64,000 nucleotides of DNA from Lumbricus terrestris (lineage: Eukaryota; Annelida; Clitellata; Crassiclitellata; Lumbricidae), in the NCBI GenBank assembly GCA_949752735.1, contig OX457037.1, positions 67,459,811 to 67,523,810 of the forward strand. Direction: 5' to 3'. Under the pieces are notes generated by a model, which searched no databases, was not told where the DNA came from, and was given only the letters and a program-made list of their open reading frames with translations. The position numbers and the translations under genes were made by a program. Of the stretch, positions 34,191-44,875 are shown in pieces. The stretch's first letter is position 1. Each line of letters opens with the position of its first letter.

Positions 34191-34439
34191 CATACGGGTC
34201 TGAACAAGACGCATCTCAGTTCGTAGGGTATCCGGTAAATGACTGTGGTCCTGTGTTTGCACAAACTGTAGACGGTTATCGCTTGTGAAACCGCGCCCTG
34301 AACACCTTCTCCTCAGTTCACAAACCCAGTATTCCTTCCCCAAGTCAGCACCTGACCGTTGTAGAGTGTAAGAATAACCTGCATCACTTACCAGCAATAC
34401 TTTATTCCGTTGAGTTTTTTCTAAGCGAAAGTTCGGCAT
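34176..34439 (-). CDS. FLYWCH-type zinc-finger protein encoded at the centre of the foldback
   Basis: An 87-residue frame starts at ATG 34439 (context AACAAAATGCC) and stops with TGA at 34176-34178. Residues ~13-26 (KVLLVSDAGYSYTL) form the first strands. EYWVC at 36-40 carries the W-x-C signature. Zinc ligands are C40, C46, H65 and H67 (DHSHLPD). This order matches FLYWCH domains (the WRKY-GCM1 fold group), found in DNA-binding proteins and commonly joined to MULE transposases. The spacing C-x5-C is slightly shorter than usual. No transposase domain follows, and the last residues (KQDE) use sequence of the flanking tandem repeat. It could be a DNA-binding relic, or an active factor that binds the element's own repeats. 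I infer the function only from the domain. Confidence 0.75.
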   Translation of the reverse strand: MPNFRLEKTQRNKVLLVSDAGYSYTLQRSGADLGKEYWVCELRRRCSGRGFTSDNRLQFVQTQDHSHLPDTLRTEMRLVQTRMKQDE

Positions 34440-34603
34440 TTTGTTTAAATATGTCGTTTCCGTCTGATGAGCAAAATATTACGTAACTTTCCTAAACGGA
34501 AGTCGTAGCCGGAAGTTGTGGACTCAACTTTGCGCGCCAAACAATCTGGCAGCATAGTGGTGTTACAGTAGTGGATATGAAGGCCGCAGCGTATTCGCAA
34601 ACC

Positions 34604-34611
34604 TTATATAT
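34604..34611 (-). promoter_or_regulatory. TATA-like box for the FLYWCH gene
   Basis: The minus strand reads GGATATATAAGG here, about 165 bp upstream of the ATG at 34439. That leaves room for a transcription start about 30 bp downstream and a ~130-bp leader. The region between the tandem arms is the only unique sequence of the element. Confidence 0.45.
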
Positions 34612-34669
34612 CCACGCATCGGGGCACAGACATTCCCCCCAGACAGACAAACTAAACAAACTCTATTAT

Positions 34670-37045
34670 TAATCCGAAATAGAAACTGGATGAATGATAA
34701 AACGCTTAAGAAATGGAAGCTGGATAAAGGTATAATATATCGGAAATAGGAGCTGGATGAATGATAAAACGCGTAAGAAATGGAAGCTGGATAGCGGTTA
34801 AATATATCTGAAATAGGAGCTGGATGAATGATGAAACGCGTAAGAAATGGAAGCTGGATAACGGTTAAATATATCTGAAATAGGAGCTGGATGAATGATG
34901 AAACGCTTAAGAAATGGAAGCTGGATAACGGTTAAATATATCTGAAATAGGAGCTGGATGAACGATGAAACGCGTAAGAAATGGAAGCTGGATAAAGGTA
35001 TAATATATCGGAAATAGGAGCTGGATGAATGATAAAACGCGTAAGAAATGGAAGCTGGATAAAGGTATAATATATCGGAAATAGAAGCTGGATGAATGAT
35101 AAAACGCTTAAGAAATGGGAGCTGGATAACGGTTAAATATATCTGAAATAGGAGCTGGATGAATGATAAAACGCTTAAGAAATGGAAGCTGGATAGCGGT
35201 TAAATATATCTGAAATAGGAGCTGGATGAATGATGAAACGCGTAAGAAATGGAAGCTGGATAACGGTTAAATATATCTGAAATAGGAGCTGGATGAATGA
35301 TGAAACGCTTAAGAAATGGAAGCTGGATAACGGTTAAATATATCTGAAAGAGGAGCTGGATGAATGATAAAACGTTTAAAAAATAGAAGCTGGATGAATG
35401 ATAAAACGCTTAAGAAATGGAAGCTGGATAGCGGTTAAATATATCTGAAATAGGAGCTGGATGAATGATGAAACGCGTAAGAAATGGAAGCTGGATAACG
35501 GTTAAATATATCTGAAATAGGAGCTGGATGAATGATAAAACGCTTAAGAAATAGAAGCTGGATGAATGATAAAACGCTTAAGAAATGGAAGCTGGATAGC
35601 GGTTAAATATATCTGAAATAGGAGCTGGATGAATGATGAAACGCTTAAGAAATGGAAGCTGGATAACGGTTAAATATATCTGAAATAGGAGCTGGATGAA
35701 TGATTTAACGCGTAAGAAATGGAAGCTGGATAAAGGTATAATATATCTGAAATAGGAGCTGGATGAATGATAAAACGCTTAAGAAATAGAAGCTGGATGA
35801 ATGATAAAACGCTTAAGAAATGGAAGCTGGATAGCGGTTAAATATATCTGAAATAGGAGCTGGATGAACGATGAAACGCGTAAGAAATGGAAGCTGGATA
35901 AAGGTATAATATATCGGAAATAGGAGCTGGATGAATGATAAAACGCGTAAGAAATGGAAGCTGGATAAAGGTATAATATATCGGAAATAGAAGCTGGATG
36001 AATGATAAAACGCTTAAGAAATGGGAGCTGGATAACGGTTAAATATATCTGAAATAGGAGCTGGATGAATGATAAAACGCTTAAGAAATGGAAGCTGGAT
36101 AGCGGTTAAATATATCTGAAATAGGAGCTGGATGAATGATAAAACGTTTAAAAAATAGAAGCTGGATGAATGATAAAACGCTTAAGAAATGGAAGCTAGA
36201 TAACGGTATAATATTTCGGAAATAGGAGCTGGATGAATGATAAAACGCTTAAGAAATGGAAGCTGGATAACGGTTAAATATATTTGAAAGAGGAGCTGGA
36301 TGAATGATGAAACGCTAAAGAAATGGAACCTGGATAAAGGTATAATATGTCGGAAATAGGAGCTGGATGAATGATAAAACGCTTAAGAAATGGAAGCTAG
36401 ATAACGGTATAATATTTCGGAAATAGGAGCTGGATGAATGATAAAACGCTTAAGAAATGGAAGCTGGATAACGGTTAAATATATTTGAAAGAGGAGCTGG
36501 ATGAATGATGAAACGCTTAAGAAATGGAAGCTGGATAAAGGTATAATATGTCGGAAATAGGAGCTGGATGAATGATGAAACGCTTAAGAAAGAGAAGCTG
36601 GATGAAGCTATAATTAATCCGAAATAGGAGGTAGATGAATGATAAAACGCTTAAGAAATGGAAGCTGGATAACGGTATAATATTTCGGAAATAGGAGCTG
36701 GATGAATGATGAAACGCTTAAGAAATGGAAGCTGGATAACGATTAAATATATTTGAAAGAGGAGCTGGATGAATGATGAAACGCGTAAGAAATGGAAGTT
36801 GGATAAAGGCATAATATATCGGAAATAGAAGCTGGATGAATGATAAAACGCTTAAGAAATGGAAGCTGGATGAAGCTATTATTAATCCGAAATAGAAGCT
36901 GGATGAATGATAAAACGCTTAAGAAATAGAAGCTGGATGAAGTTATTATAATTCCGAAATAGAAGCTGGATGAATGATGAAACGCGTAAAAAATGGAAGC
37001 TGGATGAAGGTTTTATATATTTGAAATAGAAGCTGGATGAATGGT
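34670..37045 (-). repeat. Right arm: inverted ~67-bp tandem array with a 906-bp higher-order repeat
   Basis: The reverse complement of the left-arm unit (GAAATAGGAGCTGGATGAAT, AAACGCTTAAGAAATGG) fills about 35 units. Rare-variant blocks recur at about 906 bp (around 34963 and 35869), and a 201-bp (three-unit) duplication lies near 36181 and 36382. The arm is about 800 bp shorter than the left one. Confidence 0.92.
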
Positions 37046-37254
37046 AATTGTTTTTACGAGTGCGATCATTGCGGAAAGGCACTCCAAAATTCACATGCAT
37101 TATTTTCATCATTTCTGCTTCGTTAAAACGACGTGCATTTCGTCAGTTTGTCTTTGCATTGACGGCTTCATTAGTCGATTTTCGCTTTATAAGGAGTTCT
37201 TTTAATCAATACAGCTTCCCTTTCAGCGCCAACAGCCATTGACTAAAAAATTCA

Positions 37255-37408
37255 CAGTGAACGTTTTGTCGTGTGCGAGTTGTGTGTAGACCAGTTGTCG
37301 TAGACGAGTTGTCGTAGACGAGTTGTCGTAGACCAGTTGTCGTAGACGAATTGTCTGGAGACCAGTTGTCGTTAGACGAGTTGTCGGTAGACGAGTTGTC
37401 GTGGAACC
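37255..37408 (-). repeat. Right outer domain of the giant foldback
   Basis: Tandem GACGAGTTGTCGTA words are the inverse of the left outer domain. They end GTCGTGGAACC at the insertion edge. Confidence 0.9.
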
Positions 37409-37722
37409 GTATCAAGGCGACACATAATTTCCTCTACTTGAGATCTGACCTCCCCATGAAGGGCGCCTACTTGAGATCTGACGTCACCCACTTGTGATTC
37501 CATCTTTCCTTGAAGGGTGCCTACGTGTAGTCCAATCTTCGCGAATTTATTATCCATCCGGTCCATCATCAACTCCAACACTGAACTAACTCGTGACCTA
37601 TCAGAGGCACGTGACCTTCTATCCTCGTCTTCATTCGGGCGCTCCATAAATGCCGGGGATGTAGGACGGCTAACACTCATGACAAAGACTGACCACCCGG
37701 TTTTACTTCTTAATTAATCAAG

Positions 37723-37728
37723 TTTATT
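37723..37728 (-). promoter_or_regulatory. LTR poly(A) signal upstream of the gag-like ATG
   Basis: The minus strand reads GAATAAACTT, 43 bp before the ATG at 37680, the same arrangement as at 18399-18404 in the intact LTR element. Confidence 0.5.
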
Positions 37729-38819
37729 CTAAGATAAAATCACAAATGAACGCTAAAGTAATACTAACTATCACAATCGATAATCTATCGCACTTGGAAA
37801 ATTATCACAATGTCCCAAATTCACTTAATGGCGATTAATCCCCGTTTTCCCCATTTACCTTAATTTCTACATACCTTAGCTTGGAAGCGGGCACAGGAAA
37901 CGCAAGGGTTCAATCCACCGAAACGACGCAAGAATGTGTAATCCACGAAATTCCTCGCTGACGGTGCAATTTGTATTCCACGTTTGCACAAGCACGCAAT
38001 TTCGTTAACTCGACTTGAATTATATTCCGAAAGATGTAATCCACCACTAGAGTAGTTGCCGATGCCGAAATATTCCAATTCGAATATATATTCCACGATT
38101 TAGATCGAATTTCTTACTCAAATTTCACACGCAACGGAGCCCTTGTCTAATACATCCACTCTCTTCGACGGCCAGGACAAGACTGAATTTCAGACAAAGT
38201 GCAGACGCCACTTTTCGCGCGCAGACCGCGAACCAAACAAAGGCCTGCTTAATCTATAGGCTTGGGTTTTCCACTAACGTTAAGGTATAGGACGCGCTTT
38301 ATCGTAGAGCCTCACTTTGGACCAGAAACCCAGACGGCCTATGTTTTTAACACAGAGGAAATTATCATAGAGCCTCGATTCAACTCAGACTAGGCGGCAA
38401 AGTTTAATGCTTACGTCAGCGTGTCCGGGCGGTCCCTGCCTTAGCACGCGGGCCTATGCCTAAATGTCCTGCTGCGTATCTCTGCGTATCGTTTCGTATT
38501 ATTAAATATCTCTGCGTGTTTAATGTCAACAGGTCCTTGAGTGCATTTCACGGCGAAAACATTATATTAATAAATTTTGCGTTGGAGGCCTTCCCCGTGT
38601 ATTTCAACCATATTAATCGCCATTAATATTAATATAATAATCGCAATTAAATCGTAAAAGTAACATTCGTTACATTACTCTGTCTCATTCAGTGGTGGGA
38701 AGTATTTTATTTACTGTAGTCTTAAAAATAATACAATAGAGTGAGGTCTATTCATACTTTAACTTGGAAGTTTATTAGCATTGTGTGCTTCGTATTATAA
38801 ATACACATATACTTTTTTA

Positions 38820-40060
38820 AATACTTTTGTTTGCCATTAATAACAGCTAATAGAGCAATGTTGCATGCTGTTTGAACTTGCCCTAAAGTAACTATTATTC
38901 ACTATTATTATTTATGGGGAAAGCCTCTGGTTACCTGGTATGGCCCTAAGCCAGGCATAACATACATCCATAACATAGACATAATGTCATGAATATATTA
39001 TAAATATAATATATATAATTAATTATATATATAATTTATATATTCAGTCTACCAAGCAACATTTGCAATGCAACTTTGTCAACCAACTGTCCACTGTCAG
39101 TGTGTGCCTTCACTTCAATCTGAGACTCACATGTAAGCCTCTTGCACAATTGCATTGTGAAATAAAAACTTTGGAAACCACTTTCACGAACAAGAGTTTG
39201 ATCATGCTTCTAAAAAACTTAATGGACCTATTTGCTCAAGAAAGGAGCATTCCTGACCCCTTTTTCTACAAATTTTCTTGTGACAGTATCAAAATCGATT
39301 GTTCTAGCAAAAGTATACTAAAAGTCTTCAAAGGTCAACCTGGCCAAATCCACAAGATGTGGATGAGATATTGTAGGTCTTCAAACATTTAAATCTATTA
39401 TTTTGTGTTTGCCAAATGATCTCTTTGCAAAAGCTACCGCTGAAGGAATCATTAAAAGTAAGCCCATGCATTACGTGGCACACATTTGGAAATAACTGTG
39501 AAGGATTTTTTAAATATAATAATGTTAAAAGTTCAACAGGTTCAATGGGCACATCCAAAATTTGCCTTTTACAGGCCTACCGATGGTAAATGTTCAATTT
39601 CTGTTACAAAATCCTGACCAATAAAGAATGCAGGATAAAGCTAGAGCTTTTCCTGCCAAATTACATGTAGGCCTAGGCTTATACATGATTAGATTTAGAT
39701 ATTTTCACAAGAATTAAACCTCTTTGCTAGAGTTAAATTAAATATGCAAAAAATAGAAAAACTTTCATTGCAAGCTCCTCCTAGCCCCTGAAAATGTACG
39801 GCCAATTTTTAAATCTGTGCGTTCTTGGGAGGGCTTAGCCCCCTGGCCCTGATAAACTCCGCCCATGCCTATAAGAGTGCATTCCTTGTAGGCTATACTG
39901 CGTATACTGAATTATTTTTAGCAATCTGATACAATCCTGTTAAAATGAGTTTAAGTTACTCTTAATATTTGCACAAATACTATTTTTTTCAACTGAATAG
40001 CTTCTCTCCAGCGCTATCTTTCAAATTTCAAAATATTTTGGTTCTGTTATTTGAACACCA
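38820..40060 (+). repeat. 1.25-kb interspersed repeat, copy A
   Basis: It is a direct copy of 42670-43955. Shared words include AACAGCTAATAGAGCAAT, CAACTTTGTCAACCAACTGT and CCAAATCCACAAGAT. Similarity runs to the ATTTGAACA word near 40055. It includes a GGGAGGGCTTAGCCCC...TCCGCCCATG end like the CATGGGCGGAG MITEs. ORFs in it are short and not conserved between copies. Confidence 0.85.
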
Positions 40061-40192
40061 CTTGTGCGGTCGGAAGACATTAATATTTTTCAAAACTTTT
40101 TCACATTTCTTGACCCCATGTCATTGGGCAACTTTTAGTTGCTATTACTTTTCGAATTTCTCATTGTCGTTTTTTTTCCACTCCACCCTACT
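40058..40192. repeat. Inverted copy of the repeat at 27483-27620
   Basis: On the + strand it reads TGACCCCATGTCATTGGGCA and TTGCTATTACTTTTCGAATT, the reverse complement of 27483-27620, and ends CCACTCCACCCTA. Confidence 0.85.
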
Positions 40193-40988
40193 ACACATTC
40201 TGGTTACGCATTACAAAATTCTTCAATGTTCAAACAATAACATAGCAGTTTCGATGGTTCACTTTAATTCGTAAACGAAGATTTTCGAATATTTGCGAAT
40301 ATTTAAAAAGCCTAAGAACATAATTATAGACTCTATATACATGAATATTTGCGAATATTTAGGCCTCAAGTCACTAATACTCGATCTATGACTTTTATAA
40401 CATATTTCATTTCCAAAACTGGCCTCAATAATTATGATCCAAGTGCTTCATCATTCTCCTGATCTAATGCATGGAAGCAACTTGAATTTTATGTCAGCAA
40501 TGAAACGCATTAGCCTAGGCCTAACAACAGCGCAAATACAAAGACAATTGTTTAAGACATCGCCGATTACCTTTAGGCATAGCCTATAATGTCTCACTCA
40601 AGAAAACGGCGATTGAAGTTTCTATGCAATAATGCAAGAACTTTGTAGCCTACTTCGATTGTTTATTGTTTATTGCACACATTCAATTCAGCTACAATCG
40701 TGAACAGCTAAGTAGGCTACAGTTGCAACAGGAGTCAGCAAATGCCAATGGCTCAAAGGCCTACTAACCTAACCCCTCCTCCTTAGTTATTAAACTTACT
40801 TTTGTCATGATGGCTATTACCAGTACGACTCTCAAAAATCGTCATAAGTTAGTTCCCTGCAGTTGTGTGGTTTGCTGCTACACTGAACTGCACGTAATAC
40901 AACTACAGTGTAGGTCTACTCTATGATATTATAAGTTCAAAAATACAAATAAATGTCTTAAGATAAAATTGATGTATTACATTTTCAG
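40193..40988 (+). other. Intron upstream of the coiled-coil exon
   Basis: AT-rich with several AGGCCTA words. I see no other feature until the polypyrimidine tract and ATTTTCAG acceptor at 40981-40988. Confidence 0.4.
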
Positions 40989-41294
40989 ATGATTGCAACC
41001 CCCAAAAGAATAAGCTTACCGGTACGGCTAAAGTTGATCTAATAAGAAAACAAGGTAAAAAACTTATTGATCTTTTTAAAGAGGGTATCGACCGGGAAAG
41101 AGCAGAAAAGGAGAAATTGCGGTTAGAAAATGAACAACTCAGAATGAATTTGGACAGTCAGGAAACGATCTGCAAGACACTGCAAGTTGACATCGGCACA
41201 TTGCAGCAGGAATTGAAGACTCCGATGGATGCAATGCAAGTTTTTCTTATGGAGAAAGGACAGGTACAACAAGATTGCGAGGAGATCCGTCCAG
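40989..41294 (+). CDS. TRIM-NHL gene copy 2, coiled-coil exon
   Basis: An exon of 306 bp between acceptor ATTTTCAG and donor CAG|GTAAGT, phase 1 on both sides. It encodes about 102 residues: a short DDCNPQKNK start, a basic segment (KVDLIRKQGKKLIDLFKEG), then a charged helix (DREREKEKLRLENEQLRMN-like heptads) and a Gln-rich continuation. The heptads predict a coiled coil, extending that of the RING/B-box exon. The phase matches the exon ending at 25708 and the one starting at 45708, so I place it in the same gene. Copy 1 has a different 147-bp exon (5465-5611) before its NHL exon, so linkers differ between copies. Confidence 0.75.
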
Positions 41295-41359
41295 GTAAGT
41301 GACCTAGTAATATACATGTAGAGTTGTAGACCTATTAAAGGTTCTATTATAATAGAGCT

Positions 41360-42000
41360 GGGCTACAGGGAAGGTCTCGGCTTGGCTTGGCTTTTTGTCT
41401 CGTACTGCTGCCTAAAATAAAATGGTTCGACCAGTTGCTTGTCGCTCTTGCCTAACTGGGCCCAGAGTCCAACAACCGCTAGGTGGAGACTTAATTTATC
41501 CTGGGTACAAAGAAAAAGTCGACGATATCCGAGACTCCGAGGCGGTCCAACGGTTGTGTCTCGCAGCCTACTCACCTCAAACTGGACTCCCAACGACTCC
41601 GACGATCCTGTCCAGTGTCCAATCAAACTGGCCGGGGTTAATCTACATCGGTAGGGTTCGCTTTTGGCCGCCGACGCCTCCAGCAACGTCGGTGACATCG
41701 TCGACTCATCCGCCTTCTCCCGTTCGTTCGTTCGGCTCCTATCTGGCTGCAGCTACGCCGTATGCTTGTGCCTGGCAGGCGTGGAACTTTGGTAGGCTGC
41801 TAAGAGGGCTTCAACCTGGGATGATCTTTCTGGGTTTCGTTCTTCTAACTAGTACCTCTCGGATGGCAAGTACAGGAGCCTCCAGTCTTCTCAAAGTCAG
41901 TTCGTTCCGGTCCCCATGACCTGGAAAAGCGTTCTGGCGGCACCACCGACAACGCTCAGTCATTGGTAGGCTATACATTGGGGTGGGGACCGGACCACAC
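41360..42000. other. GC-rich block of unknown nature
   Basis: This 640-bp block is much richer in GC than the surrounding intron. It has overlapping open frames on both strands (41422-41919 on + and 41363-41698 on -) with many CpG dinucleotides, but no domain I recognise and no flanking repeats. It may be a piece of a retroelement or an unusual SINE. Confidence 0.5.
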
Positions 42001-42289
42001 TCGTTTAATGACAAGAAATAATCTCGAACCACCATCTGCAATCCACACACTGAACTCTTGAACTAGGCCTACACATTTTCTTTATTGTGTTAAGTTGATG
42101 AACGCAGTTTTTCAGCAAAAACTGATCGTCTTTACATTGTTTTCTAAATAAAATGGCGAAAATGGACCGGATCATAATCAAATTTGCACCAGTATCTTTC
42201 ATTTGACTGATGTATACACTGACAAAATATAATATTATAAAGAAATATATAGCCGTTACTGAGATAACGCATTTTGAAAACGGTGATCG

Positions 42290-42446
42290 AACTTTCGTGT
42301 CACCCTAGTATGGAACACTATCAAGTAGGGTCGGCCGGTGTCACGAGATATTTTATACAACCTGAAAGCTATCCGGGGGATGAATTAATCTATCCCCAGA
42401 TGGAATTAACCGGTCTATACTATCCGGGGGAAATAACCCATTCTCA
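42290..42446. repeat. Copy of a GTGTCACGAGATA...CCGGGGGATGAATTAATC repeat
   Basis: It matches the inverse of about 53200-53300: CTGAAAGCTATCCGGGGG here and CCCCCGGATAGCTTTCAG there. Both hold CCGGTT/AACCGG and GATTAATTCATCC/GGATGAATTAATC words. Confidence 0.75.
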
Positions 42447-42669
42447 GGGGCGGATCCAGGGGGCCAATCCGGCCATGGCCCCCATTTCAAATCTCCATGG
42501 GACGTCGTCCCCATCCATGGTCGCCCCAAATTTTTTCCGCAGGGTGTCAGTCATGGCCAGGAGAATTAATATATAAACGTTATTAAAATCTATATTAAAA
42601 ATAATATATAAATGTAATTAGAATCTAATCTAAGCCTCTCACACAATTGCATTGTCTTAATATAAAGCA
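42447..42669 (+). repeat. CAGGGGCGGATCCAG repeat, second copy
   Basis: Matches 29730-29960 and leads directly into the 1.25-kb repeat copy B, suggesting that both belong to one larger element. Confidence 0.75.
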
Positions 42670-43955
42670 ATTTGTTTGCCAGTAATAACAGCTAATAGAG
42701 CAATATTGCAGGATGTATGCACTAGCCCTACAATAACTATTATTCACTATTATTATTTATGGGGAAAGTCTCTGGTTATGGCCCTAAACCAGGCATAACA
42801 TACATCCATAACAAAGCCATAATATCATGGATATATATATAATTATATAAATATAATATATATAATTAATTATATAATATTATATATGCAGTCTACCAAA
42901 CAACATTTGCAATGCAACTTTGTCAACCAACTGTCCACAGTCAGTGTGTGCCTTCAATTCAATCAGAGACTCAAATGACTTGTAAGCCTCTCACACAATT
43001 GCATTGTGAACTAAAAACTTTGGAAACCACTTTCACGAACAAGAATTTGATCACGCTTCTAAAAAACTTAATGGACCTATTTGCTCAAGAAAGGAGCATT
43101 CCTGGCCCCTTTTTCTAAAAAATTTCTTGTGACAGAACTTTTCAAAATCAATTGTTCTAGCAATATTATACTCAAAGTGTTCAAAGGTCAACCTGGCCAA
43201 ATCCACAAGATTTGAATGAGATATTATAGGCCTTCAAACATTTCAATCTATCATTTTGTGTTTGCCAAATGATCTCTTTGCAGATGATATATACCGCTGA
43301 TGGAATGTCAGCAGTAAGCCCATGCGTTACCTGACACACATTTGGAAATAACTCCGAAGAAATTTTTATATATGTTAAGAGTGTTCAACAGGTTCAATGG
43401 GCATATCCAAAATTTGCCTTTTTTAGACCTACCTATAATAAATGTTCAATTTCTGTTACAAAATCCTGACCATTGAGGACTGCAGGATAAAGCTAGAGCT
43501 TTTCCTGCCAAATTGCATGTAGGCCTAGACATAGGCTTATACATGATTAGATTTAGATGTTTGCACAAGAATTAAATCCCTTAGCCAGATTTAAATAAAA
43601 TATGCACAAAATAGAAAAACTTTGATTGAAAGCTCCTCCTAGCTCCTGAAAATGTACGGCCAATTTTTAAATCTGTGCATTCTTGGGGAAGGTTTAGCCC
43701 CCCCCTAGCCCTGATGAACTATGCCCATGCCTATAAGATTGCATTTCTTGTAGGCTATCTGCGTATACTGAATTCTCTTTAACAAGCTGATACAATCCTG
43801 TTAAAATGAGTGTAAATTACTCTTAATATTTGCACAAATACTATTTTTGTTCAACTGAATAGCTACTCTCCAGCGCTATCTTTCAAATTTTAAACTGTCA
43901 AATTTCAAAATGTTTTGGTTATGTTATTTGAACATCTGAACACCTAGTAAAACAT
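42670..43955 (+). repeat. 1.25-kb interspersed repeat, copy B
   Basis: Direct copy of 38820-40060, about 3.85 kb away. The AT-rich TATATAATTAATTATATA core and the CATGCCTATAAGA word downstream of the MITE-like end are conserved. Small indels distinguish the copies. Confidence 0.85.
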
Positions 43956-44251
43956 AAAACAACATTGTTACTACATGACTTTCAGATTTTGGCTCCCGCA
44001 ATTTATTAATTCTTGCCTTCTTGGCTGGTTTGTGTACCATTTGTTATTATTTAATTGCAAATTGTGTCCTGATCAGTAATTCAGGACCATCTTAGGAAAC
44101 AGGGATAAGCTGATTCTAAGGCTGAAAAGTCAGCTTATGCAATATAATTATACTCTTGTCTGAAGTTATTCACTATAATAACCCAGCAACAGCAGCACTG
44201 AGCTGCTGAACTCAATACATGTATACAGATATTACTAATATTGTAATTATA

Positions 44252-44290
44252 CATACATATATATATATATATATTATATACATATATATA

Positions 44291-44323
<33 letters not shown>
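44252..44323. repeat. (TA)n microsatellite
   Basis: About 70 bp of nearly uninterrupted TA dinucleotides, next to the foldback that follows. Confidence 0.95.
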
Positions 44324-44324
<1 letters not shown>

Positions 44325-44325
<1 letters not shown>

Positions 44326-44768
44326 CCAGAGTTTAATTTGGTCCCCTCCTCTGGGGGGATTGAAGTTTCTGGAGGGTAGACAATTGCCCCTCTGGAGGAC
44401 AATCATGAGGCAGGTACTGAACAAATTGAGTAATTTTGCTAAAATGGCATCTCACAAGGGCACTGTTGCAGTGAGGAAACTTTTTAAAAAAAATTAATGT
44501 ATAGTCTATATTTATTAATGAGATCTCATGGCACTCTTATAAGCACTGAAAAGTACGGCTATTTTATTAAGATAGCAGCCGAAAATGCTACCATTGCAAT
44601 GTGAAAATTCAAAAAGTTTCTCGTGGGGAGGGGCGTATCCCCTCCCCACATCCCTCCCCCATCACTCTCGGCGCTATAGGCGCCTCATGATTGTCCTCCA
44701 GAAGGGCAATTATCTACCCCTCCAGAAACCTCAATCCCTCAGAGGAGGGGACTAAATTAAACTCTGGT
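44325..44768. mobile_element. MITE with ~85-bp terminal inverted repeats
   Basis: The left arm starts ACCAGAGTTTAATTTGGTCC and continues through CTGGAGGACAATCATGAGGC to 44413. The right arm, about 44684-44768, is its inverse with few mismatches. The interior has a C-rich stretch and no ORF of note. Confidence 0.85.
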
Positions 44769-44875
44769 TTCGGCCAAACGACTAAAAAAGATTTTAACAA
44801 AATTTTCCGACCCAAACCCAACATTTTTTGGCCCTCCCCCCTTCGAAAATTTCTGTATCCGCTCTTGCCCATTCT

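Larger units (their letters stand above)
30634..37408. mobile_element. Giant foldback (MULE-like or TU-like) transposon, 6,775 bp, 9-bp TSD GTATCAAGG
   Basis: GTATCAAGG is duplicated at 30625-30633 and 37409-37417. The element starts GGTGTCACGACAACTCG and ends with its near-inverse finishing GGAACC. From outside in, each half has an outer domain of ~14-bp CGACAACTSGTCTA repeats, a short unique inverted zone containing CAATGGCTGTTG, then a long array of ~67-bp repeats. The centre (about 34190-34670) is unique and carries a FLYWCH gene. A 9-bp duplication with long inverted ends fits Mutator-like elements and Drosophila Foldback; outer tandem 15-bp-like repeats are reported for sea-urchin TU elements. 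No transposase is present. Confidence 0.92.
30255..37680 (-). pseudogene. Gag-like N-terminal ORF of a solo LTR, split by a foldback element
   Basis: The ATG at 37680 opens a minus-strand frame that is interrupted at 37417/37409. The other part resumes at 30633 and stops at 30255. The two parts are in the same frame if the insertion and one 9-bp target copy are ignored. The first ~30 residues are charged (NEDEDRRSRASDRSR). The next ~60 form a heptad-like coiled coil. The second part has an RRSQRLATHPRVNYHEY motif similar to basic tails seen in retroelement polyproteins. It parallels the ORF at 18350: ATG inside an LTR and AATAAA just before it. No enzyme domain is visible. The intact form would be a gag N-terminus; it is now broken by the insertion and by loss of the internal region. 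Confidence 0.75.
30270..38674 (-). mobile_element. Solo LTR with 4-bp TSD TTAC, interrupted by a giant foldback
   Basis: The + strand begins TGTCGCGAAGCCC at 30270 and ends CATTCGTTACA at 38674, the TG...CA form of an LTR. TTAC flanks both sides (30266-30269 and 38675-38678). Without the 6,775-bp insertion and its duplicated 9 bp the LTR is about 1.62 kb. No partner LTR is seen, so it is probably a solo LTR left by LTR-LTR recombination. Its design matches the intact element at 11668-19563. Confidence 0.75.

Noticed and set aside
31010..37045. Regularly spaced repeats that superficially resemble a CRISPR array
   Set aside because: Units are contiguous tandem repeats without unique spacers, occur in inverted arms with 9-bp target duplications, and lie in a eukaryotic intron.
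42291..42360. GTGTCACGAG sequence as another end of the CGACAAC foldback family
   Set aside because: Only the first few bases match. There are no tandem outer repeats, no inverted partner and no 9-bp duplication.
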